13,613 nt of DNA from Reyranella sp. (lineage in GTDB: Bacteria; Pseudomonadota; Alphaproteobacteria; Reyranellales; Reyranellaceae): contig JAUXST010000207.1 in assembly GCA_030679805.1 (NCBI GenBank), positions 1 through 13,613 of the forward strand, read 5' to 3'. Position 1 is the stretch's first letter; each line of letters begins with the position of its first letter. Positions 7,235 to 13,500 of the stretch are shown here, in pieces. The notes beneath the pieces are model-generated. The model searched no databases, was not told the DNA's origin, and saw nothing but the letters and a program-made list of their open reading frames with translations. The translations under genes and the position numbers were made by a program.

Positions 7235-7783
7235 ATGTTCGATCTTGACCGGTTCATCGCCGATCTTCGCGCGACGCTGCTAGAGCGGTCGCGGCAGCCC
7301 ATGAAGGAGGTCGTGGCCCGCGCCATCTCCGAGCCCGCCGCGCTGGTGCGCGGGATCGGCGAGCCCGACAAGGCAGGGGTCCAGGTGCTCTACAAGTCGC
7401 CCGAGCTGACGGTGCTCAACCTGCTGTGGGCGCCGCGGCAGATCACCCTGCCGCACGACCATCGCATGTCGGCCGTGATCGGCATGTACGCCGGGCGCGA
7501 GGACAACATGTTCTGGCGGCGTATCCACGGCGCGAACAAGTTCCAGATCGAGGCCGCCGGCGGCGAGGCGCTGGGCGCCGGCGACGTGGCGCTCCTCGGT
7601 CCCGACATCGTCCATTCCGTCATCAATCCGCTGAACAGGATCAGCGCCGCGATCCACGTCTACGACGGCAACTTCCTCGAAATCGAGCGCAGCATGTGGA
7701 ACGCCGAGACGCTGGCCGAGGAGCCCTTGGACATCAACGCCGTCGTCCAGGGCATGGCGGTGCTGGGCAATCGTATAGACTGA
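7235..7783 (+). CDS. cupin-fold, cysteine-dioxygenase-like metal enzyme
   Basis: The 182-residue protein is of the double-stranded beta-helix type (COG5553-like predicted metal-dependent enzyme). His74 and His76 (LPHDH) and His127 (DIVHSV) are spaced like the three-His iron site of cysteine dioxygenase-type enzymes. YAGREDNMFWRR (85-96) is the strand that follows. It probably binds Fe(II) and could oxidise a thiol or similar small molecule, but the substrate is inferred only at superfamily level. The N-terminal 50 residues are helical, as in CDO relatives. The start has an excellent AAGGAG site 7-8 bases before the ATG. The next gene starts 26 bases after the stop with its own strong ribosome site, so the two form an operon. 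Confidence 0.85.
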   Translation: MFDLDRFIADLRATLLERSRQPMKEVVARAISEPAALVRGIGEPDKAGVQVLYKSPELTVLNLLWAPRQITLPHDHRMSAVIGMYAGREDNMFWRRIHGANKFQIEAAGGEALGAGDVALLGPDIVHSVINPLNRISAAIHVYDGNFLEIERSMWNAETLAEEPLDINAVVQGMAVLGNRID

Positions 7784-7809
7784 TGCAAACGACAGCGGGA
7801 GGAAAAGAC

Positions 7810-8652
7810 ATGAAGATCGGCATCACGATGTTTTCGACGGACTACGCGATCCCGCCGCACGAGCTCGCCGTCGAGGCCGAGGCGCGCGGTTTCGAATCGC
7901 TGTGGTTCCCGGAGCACAGCCACATTCCCACCAGCCGCAAGTCGCCGTGGCCGGGCGGGCCCGAGCTGCCGAAGTGGTACTACGACACCTACGATCCCTT
8001 CGTGGCGATGGGCGCCGCCGCGGTCGTCACCAAGACGATCAAGCTCGGCACCGGCGTCTGCCTGGTGGTCCAGCGCGACCCCATCCACACCGCCAAGGAG
8101 GTCTCGACCGTTGACCGGCTGTCCAACGGCCGCGTGCTGTTCGGCATCGGCGGCGGCTGGAACGAAGAGGAGATGGCCGACCACGGCACGGCCTTCGCCT
8201 CGCGCTTCAAGCTGATGCGCGAGCGCATCGAGGCGATGAAGGAGATCTGGGGCCACTCGAAGCCGAAATACGCGGGCGAGCTGGTGGAGTTCGACGAGAT
8301 GATGCAATGGCCCAAGCCGGTGCAGAAGCCGCACCCGCCGATCATCGTCGGCGGCGGCTTCCCGCAGGGCGCGCGCCGCGCCATCGCCTATGCCAACGGC
8401 TGGATGCCGATCGGCGGCCGTGGCGGCGACACGCTCGCCATGCTGCGGCCGTTCGGCGAGATGCTGGTGGCGGCGGGCCGCGACCCGGCCGAGGTGCCGG
8501 TCACGCTGTTCGGTGTCGCCATGGACGGCGAGGCGCTGAAGCGCGCCCGCGACGCCGGCGTCGATCGCGTCGTGTTCGGCGTGCCACCCGAGGGCAAGGA
8601 CAAGGTGCTGCCGCTGCTCGACAAGGGTGCGGCGCTCATGCGCGCGATGTGA
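7810..8652 (+). CDS. LLM-class (luciferase-like) flavin/F420-dependent oxidoreductase
   Basis: The 280-residue protein has the TIM-barrel fold of the bacterial luciferase-like family, TIGR03619/Rv2161c-like subgroup. It starts with the typical strand MKIGITMFSTDYAIPP. The hallmarks are EAEARGFESLWFPEHSHIP (22-40), the cofactor loop FGIGGGWNEEE (111-121), PKPVQKPHPPIIVGGG (168-183) and the helix after GRDPAEVPVTLFG. It uses reduced FMN or F420 to act on an unknown substrate, in the cytoplasm. The length is normal and no residues are missing. The ATG at 7810 has GGGAGGA 6 bases upstream. A longer in-frame opening upstream overlaps the cupin gene and is not used. It forms an operon with the cupin gene. 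A near-identical copy of part of this gene (8452-8564) is found at the right edge of the window. Confidence 0.92.
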   Translation: MKIGITMFSTDYAIPPHELAVEAEARGFESLWFPEHSHIPTSRKSPWPGGPELPKWYYDTYDPFVAMGAAAVVTKTIKLGTGVCLVVQRDPIHTAKEVSTVDRLSNGRVLFGIGGGWNEEEMADHGTAFASRFKLMRERIEAMKEIWGHSKPKYAGELVEFDEMMQWPKPVQKPHPPIIVGGGFPQGARRAIAYANGWMPIGGRGGDTLAMLRPFGEMLVAAGRDPAEVPVTLFGVAMDGEALKRARDAGVDRVVFGVPPEGKDKVLPLLDKGAALMRAM

Positions 8653-8672
8653 GGGCGAGGGGCGGAGGCCGC

Positions 8673-9150
8673 ATGAAACCGGTTTGGAGATCCAGTCGGT
8701 CTGCCCTGCTCCTGGCAGCCCTCCTGTCGATCGCCGTTCCGTATGCCATCGCCCGTGCGGCCCTCTTGGACAGCGTATGGCTGATGGACGGCAAGGTGGC
8801 CGTGCAGATCTTCGACTGCAACGGGCTGCTGTGCGGCCGGGTCCTCTGACTGCAGATACCCCGCGATCCCCAGGGCGTCCTCAATCGCGACAAGCACAAT
8901 CCCCGATCCGGCCCTGCGGCAGCGCGGCTTGTGCGGGCTCTCCGCTTTCTGGAATCTCCATCCCGATGGTCCCAACCGCTGGAAGGACGGCTGGTTCTAC
9001 AGTCCGGACGACGGCAGGACCAACAAGGTGACGGCGGAACTCACGTCGGACGACCTGGTCACGGCGCGCGTTTACACGCTGCTCCCCCTTCTCGGCCAGA
9101 CTAGGGCCCTGCAACGGGTGCTGCACGGCACATCGGACGGCTGGTGCTGA
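8673..9150 (+). pseudogene. DUF2147-family exported protein, disrupted by a stop and a frameshift
   Basis: Joined reading gives a 158-residue DUF2147 protein. A signal peptide spans about residues 1-29 (LLLAALLSIAVPYAIARA). The family core follows: LLDSVWLMDGKVAVQIFDCNGLLCGRVL, then LQIPRDPQGVLNRDKHNP, then DPALRQRGLCGLSAFW, GWFYSPDDGRT and a C-terminal part ending SDGWC. Two lesions break it. A TGA at 8847-8849 stands where the family has Trp (VLW-LQIP), and the C run at 8901-8904 has one base too many, which shifts the frame until 9150. Codons on both sides still look coding, so the damage is recent or is a sequencing error. The gene starts 20 bases after the LLM stop with GGAGG before its ATG, so it is the third member of that operon. 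DUF2147 proteins are periplasmic and of unknown function. Confidence 0.82.
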
Positions 9151-9267
9151 CCCGGCGTCTCGCCGGGATTGGGACGGGCTGCCTTTCGCCTCTGTTGTGT
9201 GGTCGCCAGGGAACCGCGGGGCCTCGGTCCGCGTTTCTTTCAATGTAAACCAGCATTGGGGACACGG

Positions 9268-9438
9268 ATGGCCGAAGGCAGCAGCGCAAACAACGGCATG
9301 CTCTACATGATCGTGGGAGGGCTCGTCGTCGTGGTCGCGGTGGGCGGCTTCATCATGTTCGGTGGAGATATGCCGGGCCAGAGCGACTCGAAGACCATGA
9401 ACATCAAGGTCGAAGTCCCCGCGCTCGAGAAGAAATAG
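9268..9438 (+). CDS. 56-aa single-pass membrane protein, function unknown
   Basis: The small protein has one transmembrane helix at about 12-32 (MLYMIVGGLVVVVAVGGFIMF). A short Ser/Asn-rich N-terminus (MAEGSSANNG) precedes it, and a charged tail ending KVEVPALEKK follows. The distribution of charge does not fix the topology. The ATG at 9268 has GGGGACA about 6 bases upstream. An in-frame extension to 9169 is rejected because its codons look non-coding. I do not recognise a named family, although similar short proteins are common in alphaproteobacteria. It lies between the DUF2147 pseudogene and a small secreted protein gene, in the same direction. Confidence 0.65.
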   Translation: MAEGSSANNGMLYMIVGGLVVVVAVGGFIMFGGDMPGQSDSKTMNIKVEVPALEKK

Positions 9439-9511
9439 CGCCGTGAGCTTCGCCCGGGCAGCGATGGCCGCAACATCCTCGCAAGAACTCCGGCGAGCGT
9501 AGGCACCCCGC

Positions 9512-9802
9512 ATGGTGCACGGCAACATCACCAGCGTTCTGGTTGGCGCGCTTGCGCTCCTGCTGCTTCCGGTTTCGACGTGGGCCCAAGCCAGCGACAC
9601 GGCCTACTGCGTCGAACTTGGAGAGCTGGTCCTTCGATATGGCGGCAGCCCCGGCGCCGGCGGCGAGACCCGGCCGAATTTCGCGGCCATCGAAGCCATC
9701 GAGAATTGCAGCAAGGGCAACACGGCAGCGGGTATCAAGGTCCTGGAGCAAATATTGCGCAGCAACGGATTCACCCTGCCCAGGCGCACGGCGCCCGCCT
9801 GA
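9512..9802 (+). CDS. 96-aa secreted protein, function unknown
   Basis: A Sec signal peptide is clear: hydrophobic core VLVGALALLLLPVS at 9-22, then a cleavage site near TWA-QA-SDT (25-27). The mature part is about 70 residues, with two cysteines (Cys33 and Cys66) that could form one disulfide in the periplasm. It has the pattern DTAYC...LRYGG...IENCSKGNTAAGIKVLEQIL..NGFTLP. I associate this pattern with conserved hypothetical proteins of Rhizobiales, but I cannot give it a domain name. The second half looks helical. Upstream ribosome signals are weak (TAGG). It converges with the ABC transporter gene, whose end is 73 bases away. Confidence 0.7.
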   Translation: MVHGNITSVLVGALALLLLPVSTWAQASDTAYCVELGELVLRYGGSPGAGGETRPNFAAIEAIENCSKGNTAAGIKVLEQILRSNGFTLPRRTAPA

Positions 9803-9875
9803 AGCGTCGCAGGCTGACGGCTGCAAAAGGCCGTGCCCGCCGGGATGCGGTCGCAGACAGTTCATCTTGTGCCCT

Positions 9876-11834
9876 TCATCGACCTCCGGGCGGGGGAGGC
9901 GGGGGCCACCAGTCTGCGACCCGCTGCAGCCATCGCCGGGGCGGGGGCGGTATAATTGACGGCTTGAGTGTGAGTCGTGCTCCCTCGCGCCCATGGATCA
10001 GTTGCAGTGTCCGGGTGTGATAGACAGCGAGATCCGGGCGGTGGCCGATGCTCAGCACGGTCGTGTTCTTCAGCTCGTCATCGAACAGGCCCATGATGTG
10101 GCGTTGGCTGTCTTCGTCGAGTGCGGCTGTCGCCTCGTCCAGAAAGACCCAGCCCGGCTTGTGCAGGAGGAGCCGCGCGAAGGCGATACGCTCCTGCTCG
10201 CCGAGCGACAGCTCCCGGTCCCACCGTTCCTCCCGATCGAGCTTGGCGACGAGACTGCCGAGGTCACACCGTTCAAGCGCTCGTCGAAGCTCGGCATCGG
10301 AATAGGCATCGGGCGGGCTCGGATAGGTTACGGTGTTGCGCAACGTGCCGAGCGGTAGATATGGCCGCTGCGGCAGGAACGCCATGGCCTCGGGCGCGGG
10401 CGTGAGAATCGTTCCCGAGCCCCATGGCCAGAGGCCCGCGATCGCCCGGAACAGGGTCGATTTTCCGGCGCCGGTCTCGCCGACGATCAGGACGCGGTCG
10501 CCGGGCATGAAGCTGGCGCTGGCTTCCTCGATGATGATGTGCCCGTCCGGAAGCAGGATGCGTACGCCCTCGAATGCAAGGTTCCCCTCGGGGTGCGGGG
10601 CGCGCTTGATCTCCTCGGCGCCTTCCTCGATTGCGGGAAGATCGTCCAGCACTTCGCGGAAACGCGCGACCCGATGGATTGTCGCCCGCCAGTCGGCGAG
10701 GCGCGAGAAGTTGTCGACGAACCATCGCATCGCCCACTGCACCTGGCTGAAGGCGCCGGCCACCATGATCAGGCCGCCAAGGCTCAAGGTGCCGCCGAAG
10801 TAGGCCGGCGCGGCGACGAGAATCGGAACGACGAGCGACAGCCATCCCGTGCCCGCCGTTATCCAGGTGAGGTGGGCGAGGGACGAGGAAATGCGACGCA
10901 TGGTGTCGATGACCGCCTCGAGCGAGCCCCCGAGGTGTCGGTGTTCGTCCTCCTCGCCGCCATGCAGCGCAATGCTCTCGCCGGATTCATTGACCCGCAC
11001 GAGGGCAAAGCGGAACTCTGCCTCGCGCGCATACCGCTCGGCGTTCAGAGCAATCAGCGGTCGCCCCACGAGCCAGGTCAGGCCGGAGCCGGTCAGGGCA
11101 TAGGCGACGGCACACCAGACCATGTAGCCCGGAATGGCGACGTGGTGGCCCGCCACGTCGAAGGCAACCTGCGCCGACAAGGCCCACAGGACCCCGACGA
11201 AGGCCATGATCTGGAGCAGGGAGTAGACGAGGCCGCAGCCGAGGTCCGCGGAGAGATCGCCGAGCAGGCGCGTATCCTCTTGCAGTCGCTGGTCGGGGTT
11301 GCGTCCATACGGGCCCGCGAAACTCAGCTGATAGACGCGCATCGGCTGGAGCCATGCGACCAGAAGGTGACGGGCGATCCACTCCCTCAGTCGAAGCTTC
11401 AGCCGTTCCTGGAGAAAGGTTTGTGCCACCGTGAGCGCCAGCAGAACGGCGATGATGATGACGAACGTCCACAAATGATGGAGGAACTCGGCCATCTCCT
11501 TGCGCGCCAAGGCGTCGAAGAACTGACCGTTCCATTCATTGAGCCACACCTGCCCAACCATATTGCCGATGGTGACGACGATCGAGGCGACGAAAATCGC
11601 CATCACGCGCCGGCCGCCCGGGGCTCGGCGCAGGACGCGGGCGAACAGAAGCAGATCGCGGGAAAGGTCGAAGTCCCGTAGCTCTGCGTCGAAGGGTTCG
11701 CCTGCAGGGGTGGGCTTGATCGCCGCGATCTCTATATCGGGCGCCGTTTGCAACACCTCCGGCTTCTCCAAAGGTGGAGGATGTGCGGCCAAAGGCGGAA
11801 AGGTCGACGCAAGATCCGTCTTCATTCGTCGCAT
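9876..11834 (-). CDS. SbmA/BacA-like ABC transporter, fused membrane and ATPase domains
   Basis: This 652-residue half-transporter has a membrane domain of the SbmA/BacA (ABC_membrane_2, YddA-like) type. Its family signature WLNEWNGQFFDALARKEM is at 97-114, with helices near 77-96, 122-140, 203-222, 235-255 and 330-366. The ATPase domain carries Walker A GETGAGKS (452-459), Q-loop Gln489 (FLPQRPYLPLGTLR), signature LSLGE (542-546), Walker B WVFLDE (562-567) and H-loop His598. It probably dimerises in the inner membrane and moves a peptide, vitamin or lipid. The substrate is unknown. The N-terminal 50 residues and the Pro-rich C-terminus (PPPPRRW...PPPPPPGGR) are extra to the core. Start ATG 11834 or 11825; ribosome signals are weak. 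It is 49 bases behind the small membrane protein gene and probably in its operon. Confidence 0.92.
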   Translation of the reverse strand: MRRMKTDLASTFPPLAAHPPPLEKPEVLQTAPDIEIAAIKPTPAGEPFDAELRDFDLSRDLLLFARVLRRAPGGRRVMAIFVASIVVTIGNMVGQVWLNEWNGQFFDALARKEMAEFLHHLWTFVIIIAVLLALTVAQTFLQERLKLRLREWIARHLLVAWLQPMRVYQLSFAGPYGRNPDQRLQEDTRLLGDLSADLGCGLVYSLLQIMAFVGVLWALSAQVAFDVAGHHVAIPGYMVWCAVAYALTGSGLTWLVGRPLIALNAERYAREAEFRFALVRVNESGESIALHGGEEDEHRHLGGSLEAVIDTMRRISSSLAHLTWITAGTGWLSLVVPILVAAPAYFGGTLSLGGLIMVAGAFSQVQWAMRWFVDNFSRLADWRATIHRVARFREVLDDLPAIEEGAEEIKRAPHPEGNLAFEGVRILLPDGHIIIEEASASFMPGDRVLIVGETGAGKSTLFRAIAGLWPWGSGTILTPAPEAMAFLPQRPYLPLGTLRNTVTYPSPPDAYSDAELRRALERCDLGSLVAKLDREERWDRELSLGEQERIAFARLLLHKPGWVFLDEATAALDEDSQRHIMGLFDDELKNTTVLSIGHRPDLAVYHTRTLQLIHGREGARLTLKPSIIPPPPRRWLQRVADWWPPPPPPGGR

Positions 11835-11883
11835 GCCCGTCTGTTCCGGTTGTAGGCCGATCTGACTCTTGCGAAGCGGGGCC

Positions 11884-12114
11884 CTATTTCTTCCGATAGA
11901 GGCCTGCGCCGATCAACACGATGCCAAGAACCAGGACGCCGCCGCTCAGCAGCGGCGGAATGATGTGCGACGTGGTTTCCGTGGCCTGGAGCTTGAGTTC
12001 GCCCACCCTGGCCAGTTCCGTGGTCTCCTGGGTCGTGAAGATCGGTATGGCGAATCCCATCAATCCGAGGACGGCCAGGACTGCTCCGATGACGAGCAAC
12101 GGGGAACGGTTCAT
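11884..12114 (-). CDS. 76-aa two-helix membrane protein (DUF3185-like)
   Basis: The small inner-membrane protein has helix 1 at about 5-26 (PLLVIGAVLAVLGLMGFAIPIF), a polar loop (TTQETTELARVGELKLQATETTSH) and helix 2 at 51-73 (IIPPLLSGGVLVLGIVLIGAGLY), ending RKK. The arrangement is like DUF3185 proteins, but I make that link from memory of the pattern only. The start is firm: AAGGAG lies 6 bases before the ATG at 12114. A longer opening up to 12243 overlaps the neighbouring gene and is not used. It lies between the DUF3309-like gene and the ABC transporter gene, all on the - strand. Confidence 0.78.
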   Translation of the reverse strand: MNRSPLLVIGAVLAVLGLMGFAIPIFTTQETTELARVGELKLQATETTSHIIPPLLSGGVLVLGIVLIGAGLYRKK

Positions 12115-12176
12115 GGGAAGCTCCTTCGCGCAAGGTGGAGGATCACACGGTCTCGCGTCCGGGTGGTGAGCACGGA

Positions 12177-12210
12177 CGTAACCGACTTGCATAAGGCCCT
12201 TCGGGTTACG
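12177..12210 (-). other. hairpin at the end of the DUF3309-like gene
   Basis: CGTAACC (12177-12183) pairs perfectly with GGTTACG (12204-12210), which includes the stop codon of the DUF3309-like gene. The loop is 20 bases. No T-tract follows on the - strand. It could partly end transcription or stabilise the upstream message, giving the tiny first gene more product than those downstream. Function is unproven. Confidence 0.35.
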
Positions 12211-12385
12211 GGCGGCCCATATGAGCGCCGCCAAGGGCGCCAACGAGCCAGAGGACGAGCAGAATCACGAGAATGAGGCCCAGCACGCCGCCAAGCCCGC
12301 GACCGCCATAGCGATTGTAGCCGTAGTAGCCACCGCCGCCGCCGAGCAGCACGATCAACAAGATGATGATGAGGATTGTCGTCAT
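12206..12385 (-). CDS. 59-aa DUF3309-like membrane protein
   Basis: The sequence MTTILIIILLIVLLGGGGG, a Tyr/Gly-rich centre (GYYGYNRYGGRG) and a second hydrophobic stretch (LGGVLGLILVILLVLWLVGAL) match the layout of DUF3309. That family has two short hydrophobic segments flanking an aromatic/Gly middle. Function is unknown, and such proteins often sit in stress-response loci. The start is firm: GGAGG lies 5 bases before the ATG at 12385. The longer opening upstream (to 12490) would run through the operator region and is rejected. This is the first gene of the - strand unit. A perfect FNR/FixK-type box lies about 100 bases upstream (12477-12490). Confidence 0.78.
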   Translation of the reverse strand: MTTILIIILLIVLLGGGGGYYGYNRYGGRGLGGVLGLILVILLVLWLVGALGGAHMGRP

Positions 12386-12476
12386 GGTGTCCTCCGCTTC
12401 CTTGTCGCCCCGCACCGCAGTCGGCCGCGACAACCATGTCTGCGTGTTCACGCTAGAGGGTCGCGGTCGAGAATCA

Positions 12477-12490
12477 TTGATTAGAATCAA
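12477..12490. promoter_or_regulatory. FNR/FixK-type operator 1 (TTGAT-TAGA-ATCAA)
   Basis: A perfect match to the CRP/FNR-family consensus TTGAT-N4-ATCAA. The palindrome extends one more base on each side (ATTGATT-AG-AATCAAT). For the - strand unit, placing the box centre at -41.5 puts the transcription start near 12442 and a -10 element near 12450-12455, where the - strand reads TAGCGT. That leaves a leader of about 57 bases before the DUF3309-like ATG, which fits a class II activated promoter. Confidence 0.75.
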
Positions 12491-12526
12491 TTCCGCCGGT
12501 TCCCAGCCGCTGGCTCGCCGACGCTA

Positions 12527-12542
12527 TGTCGGCCACCCGACA
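12527..12542. repeat. short inverted repeat between the two operators
   Basis: TGTCGG-CCAC-CCGACA is a perfect 6-bp inverted repeat with a 4-base centre, lying between the two FNR/FixK-type boxes. It might be an extra regulator site or chance. No known consensus was recognised. Confidence 0.25.
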
Positions 12543-12545
12543 GAG

Positions 12546-12559
12546 TTGATTTTCATCAA
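12546..12559. promoter_or_regulatory. FNR/FixK-type operator 2 (TTGAT-TTTC-ATCAA)
   Basis: A second perfect TTGAT-N4-ATCAA box, 69 bases from the first (start to start). With its centre at -41.5 the + strand start would be near 12594, about 48 bases before the sigma-factor ATG at 12642. A weak -10-like CATAAG is at 12585-12590, slightly farther than ideal. This suggests that the sigma-factor gene is also under an FNR/FixK-type regulator. Confidence 0.72.
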
Positions 12560-12641
12560 GGCGGTCCGGAGGTGAGGGGACAAGCATAAGCTGTCGGGAG
12601 AGCAGCGCCCTGTGACGCCTCCTCCCGAAGCGGGGGACAGC

Positions 12642-13409
12642 ATGTGCCAGCAAGCCATCACCGATTTCGATAGGGACCTCATCGCTTTCCTGCCACGCCT
12701 GCGCACCTATGCGTTGTCGTTAACCCGCGATCGCGATAGCGCCGACGATCTGGTTCAGGAGACGGCGGCAAAGGCGCTGGCCGGCCGGGCGTCGTTTCGG
12801 TCGGGAACGAATTTCTCGGCCTGGCTGTATCGCATCGAACGCAACGAGTTCATCTCGGGCTTGCGCCGGACGCGCCCGACGGCGCCGTTCGACGATTCCG
12901 TAGCTTGCGGTTTGTCGTATCCGCCGCAGCAGGAGGGCGGATTGGTCATGCGAGAGTTCCTGGGCGCCTTGCGCCGCCTGTCGGAAGAGGCGCGCAGAAC
13001 CCTCCTGCTCGCGGCCTTGGAGGGCCAGTGTCACAAGCAGATCGCCGAGCGCTGCGGCGTGTCGGTCGGCACGGTGAAAAGCCGGACATCCCGGGCCCGG
13101 GCGGCCCTCGCGCAGATGCTCGCGGACCAGCCTGACGGCGACGGCTGCAATCACGAGAACGCACAGGCGGCCCGGCGTCCCTGCTCGCCCCACCATCCTG
13201 TGAGCGTCCCCCCAACGGAGATCGAATCCGTGCGAGGAGGAGACTATGCTTCACGCGACATGCCTTGCGCTCGTGCTCATGGCGGCGCTGGCCGAGACGG
13301 CCGCGCTGCGCCAGTGGCACCAGCAATGCGCGCTGGCAGGCATCCAACAGGCCACCGCCGGCACAGACTTCCTCTCCATTCGCCAGCGTCCCAACTAAGC
13401 GTCGCCTGA
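12642..13409 (+). CDS. ECF-type RNA polymerase sigma factor (EcfG-like), with an abnormal C-terminal extension
   Basis: Region 2 spans about residues 10-77 and includes DDLVQETAAKALAG (35-48) and the GTNFSAWLYRIERNEFI stretch. Region 4 spans about 105-160 with the helix-turn-helix HKQIAERCGVSVGTVKSRTSRARAAL. It directs RNA polymerase to a stress-type promoter set. No sigma-3 domain is present. Such proteins normally end at about 165-185 residues, but here the frame continues to 255. The last 90 residues are Arg/His/Pro/Ala-rich, have poor codon bias and look like out-of-frame translation. A TGA in another frame (13133-13135) sits exactly at the expected end, so a single-base change may have lost the stop. 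ATG 12642 has GGGGGA nearby; a GTG at 12612 is an alternative. No anti-sigma gene is seen in the window. Confidence 0.85.
   Translation: MCQQAITDFDRDLIAFLPRLRTYALSLTRDRDSADDLVQETAAKALAGRASFRSGTNFSAWLYRIERNEFISGLRRTRPTAPFDDSVACGLSYPPQQEGGLVMREFLGALRRLSEEARRTLLLAALEGQCHKQIAERCGVSVGTVKSRTSRARAALAQMLADQPDGDGCNHENAQAARRPCSPHHPVSVPPTEIESVRGGDYASRDMPCARAHGGAGRDGRAAPVAPAMRAGRHPTGHRRHRLPLHSPASQLSVA
13246..13398 (+). CDS. 50-aa putative exported small protein, overlapping the sigma-factor frame
   Basis: This short ORF lies in a different frame within the tail of the sigma-factor reading frame. It has a strong ribosome site (GAGGAGGAGACT just before ATG). Its codons end mostly in G or C, as in the genes around it, while the sigma frame over the same bases does not. 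The product starts with a hydrophobic stretch (ATCLALVLMAALAETAAL, 4-21) that could be a signal peptide or membrane anchor. It then reads RQWHQQCALAGIQQATAG and ends SIRQRPN. I do not recognise a family. Coding evidence is good, function unknown. If it is real, the sigma gene should end upstream of it. Confidence 0.6.
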   Translation: MLHATCLALVLMAALAETAALRQWHQQCALAGIQQATAGTDFLSIRQRPN

Positions 13410-13462
13410 CTCTGAGCCTGAGTTCAGGCCTCGATCTTGCCCGGGCAGGGTTCTCAGGCGAC
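13401..13462. repeat. nested inverted repeat after the small ORF
   Basis: GTCGCCTGA (13401-13409) pairs perfectly with TCAGGCGAC (13454-13462). Between them lies a second hairpin, GCCTGA-GT-TCAGGC (13416-13429). The same GCCTGA word is thus used four times. It begins 2 bases after the stop of the 50-codon ORF and contains the sigma-frame stop. It may be a terminator without a T-run or a REP-type palindrome. Confidence 0.5.
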
Positions 13463-13500
13463 CATGCCGAACAGCTTGCCGATGGACGATACTGCCATCG

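Noticed and set aside
8847..8849. TGA read as tryptophan (recoded genetic code)
   Set aside because: Other intact genes here, such as the LLM and sulfotransferase genes, end with TGA, and the same gene also has a frameshift. Pseudogenisation or error is simpler.
9169..9267. N-terminal extension of the 56-aa membrane protein
   Set aside because: The extra 33 codons have no ribosome site and no coding bias. ATG 9268 with a nearby GGGGA is preferred.
9803..9875. ACGGC-N8-GCCGT hairpin as a terminator between convergent genes
   Set aside because: The stem has only five pairs and no T-tract, so it is too weak to report.
10539..11681. 380-codon ORF on the + strand
   Set aside because: It is antisense to the ABC transporter gene, whose Walker A, signature and Walker B motifs are all intact on the - strand.
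12490..12510. GGAAC on the - strand as an EcfG-type (-35) promoter for the small membrane protein genes
   Set aside because: No CGTT-like -10 occurs at the required 16-17 base distance. The FNR/FixK box explains the region better.
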